NCBI RefSeq assembly: GCF_029870285.1
Contig: NZ_JACSYA010000014.1
Coordinates: 67,037 to 131,036, forward strand
Length of the DNA: 64,000 nt
Reading direction: 5' to 3'
Source: Delftia sp. PS-11
GTDB lineage: Bacteria; Pseudomonadota; Gammaproteobacteria; Burkholderiales; Burkholderiaceae_C
In this document: positions 57,306 to 64,000 of the stretch, one piece after another
Layout: each line of letters begins with the position of its first letter
Numbering within the stretch: position 1 is the stretch's first letter
Notes under the pieces: model-generated
What the model was told of the DNA's origin: nothing
Databases searched by the model: none
What the model saw: only the letters and a program-made list of their open reading frames with translations
Made by a program: the position numbers and the translations under genes

Positions 57306-58010
57306 CTAGGCTTGGGGCGCTGCAGGGCATGCCTGGGCGTTTTGCTGCGCCATGTCCTGCCCGATGCGTTCGGCCAGCGTGCAGGACATGAAGCGCAGGT
57401 ACTTCTCGATCTGCGCCTCGGCGGCAGGACCCTTGCCGAACAATTCGTCCAGCAGCGGCTGCGCCGTGGGCAGAAAGGCCGAAATGCTGAGGATGGCCAG
57501 GTGGATGAATCGCGCATCCAACTGGCCGTCCGGCGGCGCTCCCATCAGCATGGTCGATGTCAGCGCCAGCCCGCGCCGGGTGATGCGCTGCAGCGGCGTG
57601 TCCGAGGGGGCGGCGCTGTCATCGGGCTCGCCGTGGTAGATTTCCGACAGTGCGAGCCGTTCGAAGTGCGGATGCTCGCGCATGAAGTCCAGCCGCAGGC
57701 GCAGGCGCTGGTAGACGCGCTCCTCCACCGTGCCATGGGCCCTGAGCTGCACGTCCATGCGGTCCTGCAGATCGCGCATCAGCGATTCCGTGACTTCGCG
57801 CAGCAGGCCTTTGAGGCTGCCGAAGTAGTAACGTACCAGCGCGCGCGTGACGCCGGCCGCACTGGCGATTTCCAGAATGCTCAACTGCTCCGGGGTGCGT
57901 GTCCGCAGCAGCCGTACCGTGGTCTGCAGGATGATGTCGCGGCCCACGGCATCGTCGGCCTGTGGGCGGCCGCTGGCGCGGCGCGGCGGCTGTGCTGGAA
58001 GGGCGTCCAT
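57306..58010 (-). CDS. TetR/AcrR family transcriptional regulator
   Basis: 234 residues from ATG 58010. The N-terminal helix-turn-helix (ILQTTVRLLRTRTPEQLSIL, EIASAAGVTRALVRYYFGSL) is clear, and the C-terminal ligand domain is variable. It is convergent with the catabolic cluster and is the closest regulator to it, so it is one candidate reader of the 18-bp palindromes before the porin, though unproven. It lies downstream of the thioredoxin-like gene on the same strand (23-base gap). Confidence 0.88.
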   Translation of the reverse strand: MDALPAQPPRRASGRPQADDAVGRDIILQTTVRLLRTRTPEQLSILEIASAAGVTRALVRYYFGSLKGLLREVTESLMRDLQDRMDVQLRAHGTVEERVYQRLRLRLDFMREHPHFERLALSEIYHGEPDDSAAPSDTPLQRITRRGLALTSTMLMGAPPDGQLDARFIHLAILSISAFLPTAQPLLDELFGKGPAAEAQIEKYLRFMSCTLAERIGQDMAQQNAQACPAAPQA

Positions 58011-58033
58011 TGCCGGTGACTGGTGCCTGCCGC

Positions 58034-58366
58034 TCAATGCGCCGGGGCGATGCCCGCCAGCGCCTGCGCAATCTCCTGCACCTGTTCCGGGCGTACCAGG
58101 CGTGCCGTCTCCTGCCCATCGCGCAGGACGATCAGCGTGGGCCAGAGCTTGACGCGGTAGCTGCGTCCCAGCGGCCTGCCCGGACCATCCTCGATCTTGA
58201 GATGCTCCACCTGAGCCTGCGAGGCCAGGGCCTGGGCGATCAGCGGCTGGGCGCGCTGGCAATGGCCGCACCATGGCGCGCCGAATTCCAGCAGGGTGAT
58301 GCCGCGCAGTGCATCGACGGCGCTGCGCTCGGGAGGGGTCTCCAGGTGTGTGGACTGGTAGGGCAT
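58034..58366 (-). CDS. Thioredoxin family protein
   Basis: 110 residues. The redox site is GAPWCGHCQRAQPLIAQ, CGHC rather than the CGPC of trxA, which usually gives a more oxidising protein. The cis-proline segment is KLWPTLIVLRDG. No signal peptide, so cytoplasmic. It follows moeA by 33 bases and could serve sulfur or disulfide chemistry, but no direct link to cofactor synthesis is established. Confidence 0.88.
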   Translation of the reverse strand: MPYQSTHLETPPERSAVDALRGITLLEFGAPWCGHCQRAQPLIAQALASQAQVEHLKIEDGPGRPLGRSYRVKLWPTLIVLRDGQETARLVRPEQVQEIAQALAGIAPAH

Positions 58367-58399
58367 GTGCTTGTTGTCTCCTTGTGCGTGCCCATCATG

Positions 58400-59701
58400 T
58401 CACAGCGGCAGATCCAGGGGCAGCACGGACACCCTCTCGCCGGGCTGCACGCTGGCGCGCCCATGTTCCAGCACGATCAGGCAGTTGGCCTCGACCATGG
58501 AACGCAGCACGCCCGACCCCTGCGGCCCTGTGCTGCGCACGGTGGCGCGGCCATCTGCGGCCACCGACAGAATGCCGCGCTGGTATTCGGTGCGGCCGGG
58601 CCGCTTGGCCAGTGGTTCGGCAGCGACAGCCTCGGGCAGCGCCTGCGCGGCAGGCGCACAGCCCATGAGGTGCAGCAGTGCCGGGCGCACGAAGATCAGA
58701 AAGCTCACCATGGCGGCCACCGGGTTGCCCGGCAGGCCGATCAGCAGGGCCGGGCGGGCCGCCTGGGCACTTGTGGCCTGCAGCAGACCCACGGCCAGCG
58801 GCCTGCCGGGGCGCATGGCCAGGCGCCAGAACTGCACGAGGCCCATGCTTTGCAGCACGGCGCGCGTGTGGTCGGCCTCGCCAGTGCTGATGCCGCCGCT
58901 GGTCAGCACCACGTCCGCCAGAGCTGCTGCTTCGCGCAGCCGCTCTTCAAGCGCCTGGGGCGTGTCGGCAACCATGCCCAGGTCCAGCACCTGCGCACCC
59001 ATGCGGCGCAGCAGGCCGATGAGGCTGAAGCGGTTGCTGTCGTAGATGGCGCCTTCGCGCGGTGCCGCGCCGGGCGCGAGGATTTCATCGCCCGTGGAAA
59101 AATAGGCGACGCGCACAGGTCTGCGCACGAGCACCTGTGTCATTCCGAGGCTGGCCAGCAGGCCCAGCGCTGCAGGCTGCAGCCGCTGTCCGGCCTGCAG
59201 CGCCGGCTCACCGCTGCGCAGGTCCTCGCCACGCATGCGCCGGTTGTCGCCCCGGCGCACCTGGCCTGCCGCGATGCGTACATGTTGCCTGTCCACGGCT
59301 TCGGTGCGTTCATGGGGCACGACCGTGTCCAGGCCCGGTGGCAGCACGGCGCCTGTCATGATCTTGATGCATTCCCCTGCCTGCAGCGTGCCCTGCCAGG
59401 GGCTGCCAGCCATTGCCTGGCCTGCTACGCGCAGCAGCAGTGGCTCTGCTGCGCGTAGCAGGCCGCCATCGAAGGCATAGCCATCCATGGCGGCGTTGTC
59501 GTGAGGCGGCACATCCACCGGGCTGGTCACGCTGTCTGCCAGCACGCGGTCCAGCGCCTGTGCCAGCGCCAGCAGCTCGGTCTCGGGCACGGGGCCCAGC
59601 GGCTGCAGCAGGTTGTCCAGCAAGGCCAGTGCCTGGCCGACCTGCAGGTCCTGGCTGGGCTCGGCGTGGGAAGAGGCGGGCTGAAAGCTGGCGGTGATCA
59701 A
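58400..59701 (-). CDS. moeA: Molybdopterin molybdenumtransferase MoeA
   Basis: 433 residues from a TTG at 59701 (GAACGGA upstream); another TTG at 59722 would add seven. MoeA inserts molybdate into adenylylated molybdopterin. Landmarks are VPPHDNAAMDGYAFDG, STGDEILAPGAAPREGAIYD, DVVLTSGGISTGEADHTRAV and GLPGNPVAAMVSFLIFV. Domain order (linker, MoaB-like core, C-terminal barrel) is complete. It is third in a moaA-mobA-moeA unit. Confidence 0.95.
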   Translation of the reverse strand: MITASFQPASSHAEPSQDLQVGQALALLDNLLQPLGPVPETELLALAQALDRVLADSVTSPVDVPPHDNAAMDGYAFDGGLLRAAEPLLLRVAGQAMAGSPWQGTLQAGECIKIMTGAVLPPGLDTVVPHERTEAVDRQHVRIAAGQVRRGDNRRMRGEDLRSGEPALQAGQRLQPAALGLLASLGMTQVLVRRPVRVAYFSTGDEILAPGAAPREGAIYDSNRFSLIGLLRRMGAQVLDLGMVADTPQALEERLREAAALADVVLTSGGISTGEADHTRAVLQSMGLVQFWRLAMRPGRPLAVGLLQATSAQAARPALLIGLPGNPVAAMVSFLIFVRPALLHLMGCAPAAQALPEAVAAEPLAKRPGRTEYQRGILSVAADGRATVRSTGPQGSGVLRSMVEANCLIVLEHGRASVQPGERVSVLPLDLPL

Positions 59702-59752
59702 GGTGCAATCCGTTCTAAACAATGGCGGGGCATGTGCCGGCCGCTGCAGGCG

Positions 59753-60433
59753 TCAGCGCGCCCCAAGGGCGCAGGCCTGTTCCAGCGCCAGCAGCTCCTC
59801 GGTGGTATTGGCGTTGGCAAAGGCCAGCGGGCTGTCCCCGTCGCGGTCGAAGCATGCGCTGGCGCAGCGGTGCTGCGCCGTCCAGGCATCGATCTTGCGG
59901 CCGCCCGAGCGGACAAAATCCAGCAGGCTATCACGCGTGCTGCGGTGCAACAGGCAGAACACCGGCTGGGCCCGCAGCACGGGCTCATGGGGGGGCTGCA
60001 TGGTTTGCAGGCCGTGGGCGATGACGATCTCTGCCTGCGGTGCCACGGCCAGGGCCGTCTGGCCCATGCGCTGGACAAGGTCTGCCGGAAACAGCGGTGT
60101 GTCACAGGGAACGCAGGCCACCCAGGGGGTGTCGCAGTGAGCCAGTGCGCTCAGGAAACCGGCCAGCGGGCCGGGATAGCCGGGCTCTGCATCGGGCCAT
60201 ACGGGCGCCGCAAAATCGGCGCCCAGGCGCGCGTATTCCTGGGGGTGGCGGTTGGCGTTGATCATCAGGCGTGCGACTTGCGGCGCCAGGCGGCGCAGCG
60301 CATGCACTGCCAGCGGCTGCCCCATGAAAAGCGCCAGCCCTTTGTCCACGCCGCCCATGCGCGTGCCGCGCCCGCCGGCCAGCACGCAGCCCGTGATGTC
60401 ATCGGTGTTCAAAAGCGCAGGTGTGAAAGCCAT
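59753..60433 (-). CDS. mobA: Molybdenum cofactor guanylyltransferase MobA
   Basis: 226 residues from ATG 60433. It attaches GMP to molybdopterin to form the bis-MGD precursor. The nucleotide-binding start is VLAGGRGTRMGGVDKGLALF, and the WVACVPCDTPLFPADL block is diagnostic. The family prefers GTP; the cytidylyltransferase needed by typical xanthine-oxidase-family enzymes such as the one at 53038 (MocA) is not seen in this window. Confidence 0.93.
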   Translation of the reverse strand: MAFTPALLNTDDITGCVLAGGRGTRMGGVDKGLALFMGQPLAVHALRRLAPQVARLMINANRHPQEYARLGADFAAPVWPDAEPGYPGPLAGFLSALAHCDTPWVACVPCDTPLFPADLVQRMGQTALAVAPQAEIVIAHGLQTMQPPHEPVLRAQPVFCLLHRSTRDSLLDFVRSGGRKIDAWTAQHRCASACFDRDGDSPLAFANANTTEELLALEQACALGAR

Positions 60434-60475
60434 GGTCGGGAGTGGGTGGGGCGATCAGCGGCCCGGCAGGGCCGT

Positions 60476-61612
60476 TCAGCCGCCGATATAGCTCATCTCG
60501 ATGCGGCGGCGCTGCGCGCCATCACTGGCCGGCAGGCTGGCGCGCAGCTCCGAGTAACGGTCACTGCGCTGCTGCCAGATGGGCGCCAGGGCAGCAGCCA
60601 CTTCTGCGTCGCTGGCGCTGCTGCGCAGCAGGCTGCGCAGGTCCCAGCCTTCCGATGCAAACAGGCACAGGTACAGCCGGCCTTCGGTGGACAGGCGCGC
60701 ACGGTTGCAGTCGCCGCAGAAGGCATGGGTGACGCTGCTGATCAGTCCGATCTCGCCCAGGGATGCATCATGCCGGCCCTGTGCGTTGGCGTAGCCCCAG
60801 CGCACAGCGGTTTCGCCCGGCGCGCTGGGCGCCAGCGGCACCAGCGGCAGTTCGGCGCGCAGCCGGGCGACGAGTTCGTCCGATGGCAGGACCTCGTCCA
60901 TGCGCCAGCCGTTGGTGGCGCCCACATCCATGTATTCGATGAAGCGCAGCGTCACGCCCGTGCCCCGGAAAAAGCGGGCCATGGGCAGGATCTGGTCTTC
61001 GTTGGTGCCGCGCTTGACCACCATGTTGACCTTCAGCCGGGACAGTCCTGCGGCCTGCGCGGCCTCGATGCCGGCCAGCACGTCGGAGACCGGGAAGTCC
61101 ACATCGTTCATGCGGCGGAACACGGCATCGTCCAGTCCGTCCAGACTCACGGTGACGCGGTTCAGTCCCGCCTGCCGCAGCGCACGTGCCTTGCGCGCGA
61201 GCAGCGAACCGTTGGTGGTCAGCGTCAGGTCCAGCGGCAGGCCCTCGGGCGTGCGCAGCGCTGCGAGCTGTGCGACCAGCTCCTCGACATTCTTGCGCAG
61301 CAGCGGCTCACCGCCGGTCAGCCGTATCTTGCGCACGCCGTGTGCCACGAACAGCCGCGCCGTGCGCGTGATTTCCTCGAAGCTCAGCAGCGCGCTGTGT
61401 GGCAGGTAGCGGTAGTCCTTGTCGAAGACTTCCTTGGGCATGCAGTAGCTGCAGCGGAAGTTGCAGCGGTCGGTGACGCTGATGCGCAGGTCGCGCAACG
61501 GACGGCCCAGCCGGTCGCGCAGCTCGCCCGTGGGCGCCCGCAGCAGGGCCGGCACACTGGGCGTGCGCATGGTGGCCCGCTCATCGACCAGGGGAATCAC
61601 TCGTTCTGCCAT
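60476..61612 (-). CDS. moaA: GTP 3',8-cyclase MoaA
   Basis: 378 residues. The radical SAM cluster is in [16 protein letters not shown], the second C-terminal cluster in [20 protein letters not shown], and the C-terminus ends with the activating Gly-Gly (MSYIGG). It starts molybdopterin synthesis by rearranging GTP with MoaC. It is 42 bases from mobA. moaC, moaD and moaE are not in this window. Confidence 0.96.
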   Translation of the reverse strand: MAERVIPLVDERATMRTPSVPALLRAPTGELRDRLGRPLRDLRISVTDRCNFRCSYCMPKEVFDKDYRYLPHSALLSFEEITRTARLFVAHGVRKIRLTGGEPLLRKNVEELVAQLAALRTPEGLPLDLTLTTNGSLLARKARALRQAGLNRVTVSLDGLDDAVFRRMNDVDFPVSDVLAGIEAAQAAGLSRLKVNMVVKRGTNEDQILPMARFFRGTGVTLRFIEYMDVGATNGWRMDEVLPSDELVARLRAELPLVPLAPSAPGETAVRWGYANAQGRHDASLGEIGLISSVTHAFCGDCNRARLSTEGRLYLCLFASEGWDLRSLLRSSASDAEVAAALAPIWQQRSDRYSELRASLPASDGAQRRRIEMSYIGG

Positions 61613-61657
61613 GTTTGCGATTTTGCCCGAATGCCTATGCCCGGGCGTTGCGCAAGT

Positions 61658-62227
61658 TCAGGACTGGCGGGGGGGCGCCGGCTCCGCCTGCGGCTGCCAC
61701 CCTGCAAACTGGGGGAAGTAAAGCGCCACGCCAGGACCATTGAAGTCCCACCCCAGGCATTGGCCCAGGTGGCGCGGCGGCTGGCCGGAGCCCGCATCGC
61801 TGAAAACGCCGGGCACGGACTGGAAGGCGGCTGTGGCCATGTTGAACAGCAGCTCGCGCAGGTGCGTGCAGCCGGCCACGCCGCCCAGGTGCTCGGTAAT
61901 GGCCTTGCGCCAGCCTCGGGCCATGCTGCAGCCCACCATCTTTTGCATGGCGCGCGTGGCCTGCGGGCAGTGGCCCAGCGGGTGCGAGTCCATGGCCACC
62001 TCGATGGCCTGCACCACCAGGTGGGCATCGACCGTGGTGCGGATCCACATATGGTGTATGGCGGTGCCGGCCGCCACCTTGCGGCTGCCGCTCAGTTCAA
62101 GGTCATGGGTCTTGCTGTCGCGCAGCTCGCCCTCGATGTCCCAGAGGCCATCGGCACGGGCATAGCTGCGGTAGCGCACGTCGCGTTCATGCTGGGGCGT
62201 GCGGTCGGGAACGGGAGACAGGGGCAT
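61658..62227 (-). CDS. DUF2889-type conserved hypothetical protein
   Basis: 189 residues from ATG 62227. The sequence (HERDVRYRSYARADGLWDIE, THDLELSGSRKVAAGTAIHH, GCTHLRELLFNMATAAFQ) fits DUF2889, a soluble family of unknown function in Burkholderiales. There is no signal peptide, metal cluster or membrane helix. It lies upstream of moaA on the same strand (45-base gap) and could share its transcript. Confidence 0.7.
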   Translation of the reverse strand: MPLSPVPDRTPQHERDVRYRSYARADGLWDIEGELRDSKTHDLELSGSRKVAAGTAIHHMWIRTTVDAHLVVQAIEVAMDSHPLGHCPQATRAMQKMVGCSMARGWRKAITEHLGGVAGCTHLRELLFNMATAAFQSVPGVFSDAGSGQPPRHLGQCLGWDFNGPGVALYFPQFAGWQPQAEPAPPRQS

Positions 62228-62318
62228 GGGGCGGATTCTCGTAGGGTCACGGTGTGCCGGCTGGGGCCGGGCATGCCGTGATTTTCCGCCACCTGGGCCA
62301 CCTGCGCTGCCGCGCTCC

Positions 62319-63125
62319 TCAGTGCACAGGCGTGCCGCCGCCTGCAGCGCGCAGCGCCTGCCCATCGCGGATCTCGATCTTGCCGCGTCGCAGCAGCAGG
62401 CAGCCCGATTGCTGCAGGGCCTGGAGAATCTGGTTGGTGGTCTGGCGCGACAGACCTAGCATGCGCGCCAGGTGCTCCTGCGAGACGCCCAGTTCCCGGC
62501 GCAGGCAGGCAGGGTGGGGCCGCGCGCCGGGCAGCCAGGGATCAAAGCCTTCGGCCATGCGCACCAGGCGTCGCGCCAGGCGTTGCGGCGCTGGCAGCAG
62601 CACCTGCTCCTCCAGAGCCGCCTGGCAGGCGCGCAGCCTGTCCGCCAGCAGCAGGGCCAGCGGCTGCCAGTGCGCTGGATGCGTGCGCAGCCACTCGCGC
62701 AAAGCCGCCTGGGGCACATGCAGCAGGCAGCAGTCCGTGGCAGCACGGACATCGTGTGTGCGGCTGTGGCCGTCGAAGAGCGAGATCTCGCCCAGCCACA
62801 TCGGAGGCTCTGCCAGGCTCAAAAGCCCCGCAGGCTCCGGTCCTGAGAGGTCCAGCGTGCCGCGCGCCACTGCGTAGAGGCCGCAGGGCGGGTCGCCCCG
62901 CCGGAACAGCCAGTCACCGGCCGCCAGGGTGACGGGTTGCGCCAGTGCCTGCAACTGCTGCGCCAGCTCTGGCGCAAGGGACCGGAACCAGTGGCCTGCG
63001 CTGATGGTGGCCCACAGGTCCGCCAGGCTGGGCGGATGCTTCGTGCCGGCCCTGGCAGGTCTTGGGGCGCGCATGGCGGCTTGCGGCGGCTCCGGGGGGC
63101 GCGTGAGGGAGGGTGTCGGCGGCAT
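62319..63125 (-). CDS. Crp/Fnr family transcriptional regulator
   Basis: 268 residues from ATG 63125; ATG 63074 is an alternative and the open frame extends far upstream without family sequence. A cyclic-nucleotide-binding-type beta roll (VTLAAGDWLFRRGDPPCGLY, GEISLFDGHSRTHDVRA) is followed by a Crp-type winged helix (SQEHLARMLGLSRQTTNQIL). The four N-terminal cysteines of Fnr are absent, so it is not an oxygen-sensing Fe-S protein. Its ligand is unknown. Confidence 0.88.
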   Translation of the reverse strand: MPPTPSLTRPPEPPQAAMRAPRPARAGTKHPPSLADLWATISAGHWFRSLAPELAQQLQALAQPVTLAAGDWLFRRGDPPCGLYAVARGTLDLSGPEPAGLLSLAEPPMWLGEISLFDGHSRTHDVRAATDCCLLHVPQAALREWLRTHPAHWQPLALLLADRLRACQAALEEQVLLPAPQRLARRLVRMAEGFDPWLPGARPHPACLRRELGVSQEHLARMLGLSRQTTNQILQALQQSGCLLLRRGKIEIRDGQALRAAGGGTPVH

Positions 63126-63302
63126 GGCAGGCGCAGGTCTGTGTTGACACTGCCATGGTTGCGCAACCTGTGCCAAAGGGCAGCCTATGAAAACCCTCAT
63201 CAGCCCGCTTTGGCGGGATGTGCGCCCTTGCTGCAAGCTTGGCGCAGGCTTGAGGCCATAACATGGCAGGCCTTCCCGCAGTGGGCTGCCCGGGCTTGCG
63301 CC

Positions 63303-63340
63303 TAAAATCACGCCGCAATCCCCCTTGCGGGGGCTTTTTT
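63303..63340 (+). promoter_or_regulatory. Possible ppa promoter and terminator-like leader hairpin
   Basis: TAAAAT (63303-63308) could be a -10 box, though no clear -35 is seen. Downstream, CCCCC (63320-63324) pairs with GGGGG (63329-63333) and is followed by CTTTTTT (63334-63340), 22 bases before the ppa ATG. No plus-strand gene lies upstream, so the terminator-like element probably belongs to the ppa leader. The rest of the 237-base gap shows nothing else. Confidence 0.5.
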
Positions 63341-63362
63341 GTTTCACCTTTCTCCATCCATC

Positions 63363-63890
63363 ATGTCCTTCGACAAAGTCACCCCTGGCAAGAACGCTCC
63401 CGAAACCTTCAACGTCGTGATCGAGATCTCGGCCAACTCCGACCCCATCAAGTACGAGGTGGACAAGGAAAGCGGCGCTGTCTTCGTGGACCGCTTCATG
63501 GGCACCGCCATGCACTACCCGACCAACTACGGCTACGTGCCCCAGACCCTGGCCGGCGATGGCGACCCGGTGGACGTGCTGGTGATCACTCCCTTCCCGC
63601 TGCCTCCAGGTGTGGTCGTGGCCTGCCGCCCCATCGGCATTCTGCAGATGGAAGACGAGTCCGGTGTGGATGGCAAGGTGCTGGCCGTGCCCACGCAAAA
63701 GCTGCTGCCCGCCTACGACAAGATCAACTCGCTGGAAGACATCCACGAAATCACCCTCAAGCAGATCTCGCACTTCTTCGAACACTACAAGGATCTCGAA
63801 AAGGGCAAGTGGGTCAAGGTCCTGGGTTGGAAGGGCGTGGAAGAGGCCAAGAAGGAAGTGGTTGACGGCATCGCCAACTACAAGGGCTGA
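63363..63890 (+). CDS. ppa: Inorganic pyrophosphatase (family I)
   Basis: 175 residues from ATG 63363, standard bacterial length. It hydrolyses pyrophosphate to two phosphates. Landmarks are [40 protein letters not shown] (with the DxDPxDV metal site completed by DVLVIT) and the C-terminal [14 protein letters not shown]. It has no obvious Shine-Dalgarno sequence, and a terminator-like hairpin stands just upstream. Confidence 0.97.
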   Translation: MSFDKVTPGKNAPETFNVVIEISANSDPIKYEVDKESGAVFVDRFMGTAMHYPTNYGYVPQTLAGDGDPVDVLVITPFPLPPGVVVACRPIGILQMEDESGVDGKVLAVPTQKLLPAYDKINSLEDIHEITLKQISHFFEHYKDLEKGKWVKVLGWKGVEEAKKEVVDGIANYKG

Positions 63891-63963
63891 TCCCGCACGC
63901 TGGCGGCGAGGCAGTTGCACCCGCGCTAAAGGTAAATGCCTGCCCCAGTGTCCATACAATTTG

Positions 63964-63999
63964 AAACGCATCCGGTGCCTTGCCGCCGGGTGCGTTTTT
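63964..63999 (+). terminator. Intrinsic terminator of ppa
   Basis: A twelve-pair stem (63964-63975 with 63986-63997, one G-T) with a 10-base loop and a T5 run (63995-63999) lies 74 bases after the ppa stop, at the window edge. Confidence 0.8.
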
Positions 64000-64000
64000 G

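Noticed and set aside
59501..62281. Long plus-strand open frame over moeA-mobA-moaA
   Set aside because: It lies antisense to three recognised molybdenum cofactor genes and shows only shadow composition.
63955..63999. TACAAT followed by a hairpin at the right edge, as a possible small RNA
   Set aside because: The predicted start would fall at the base of the terminator stem, and there is no -35. The ppa terminator explains the structure.

Overview
This window looks like a chromosomal segment of a high-GC betaproteobacterium of the Comamonadaceae (Comamonas/Delftia/Acidovorax relatives). The evidence is the gene order (bamA-skp-lpxD-fabZ-lpxA-lpxB-rnhB-trmH; yhbY divergent from rlmE-ftsH-folP-glmM; ppk beside pstSCAB-phoU-phoB-phoR; ffs-dnaX-ybaB-recR), a Bug-type periplasmic receptor, an Omp32-like porin and the GC-rich codon use. 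The genus is not proven. I see no insertion sequence, prophage, CRISPR array, rRNA or tRNA gene. The window is mostly core genome, with one accessory catabolic block near 51.4-57.2 kb.

Layout. 1-6.4 kb: outer-membrane assembly and lipid A synthesis (partial bamA, skp, lpxD, fabZ, lpxA, lpxB) followed by rnhB and an rRNA methyltransferase. 6.4-12.2 kb: carA-carB, greA and a small membrane protein. 12.2-18.7 kb: an orphan glycosyltransferase and yhbY on the minus strand, divergent from rlmE-ftsH-folP-glmM. 18.7-32.8 kb: a PAS-GGDEF-EAL protein, then a phosphate block with two Ppx/GppA-type phosphatases flanking ppk, and pstSCAB-phoU-phoB-phoR. Sequences matching the PhoB box (two 7-mers 4 bp apart) lie before ppk, ppx and pstS, with a weaker triple before the short Ppx/GppA gene, so phosphate uptake and polyphosphate turnover are probably one regulon here. 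32.8-39.2 kb: a MATE exporter, an ArnT/PMT-like membrane glycosyltransferase, rpmE2, and a divergent pair made of an HTH-citrate synthase fusion and an unusual CoA-transferase that share an AT-rich operator/promoter region. 39.2-47.7 kb: rho, trxA, a flavoprotein, the 4.5S SRP RNA (minus strand), dnaX with a canonical-looking -1 frameshift element, ybaB, recR, a MAPEG protein and an orphan substrate-binding protein. 47.7-51.3 kb: mltD, gloB, a methyltransferase and rnhA. 51.4-57.2 kb: a porin, a two-subunit molybdenum hydroxylase (isoquinoline 1-oxidoreductase type, Tat-exported), a TauD-type dioxygenase and a Bug receptor, preceded by two copies of an 18-bp palindromic site. 57.3-64 kb: TetR regulator, thioredoxin-like protein, moeA, mobA, moaA, a DUF2889-type protein, a Crp/Fnr regulator and ppa.

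How the genes work together. The phosphate block couples sensing (PhoR, PhoU), transcription (PhoB), import (PstSCAB) and polyphosphate synthesis and breakdown (Ppk, Ppx). ppa at the right edge removes pyrophosphate. The molybdenum hydroxylase lies close to three molybdenum cofactor genes, though these are standard MPT/guanine-type genes and no cytidylyltransferase is visible. The most promising little-described item is the HTH-citrate synthase fusion with its divergent CoA-transferase, which reads like a self-regulating acyl-CoA module. The dnaX A9 slippery element and the leader hairpins before greA, ppa and recR are the clearest RNA-level signals.
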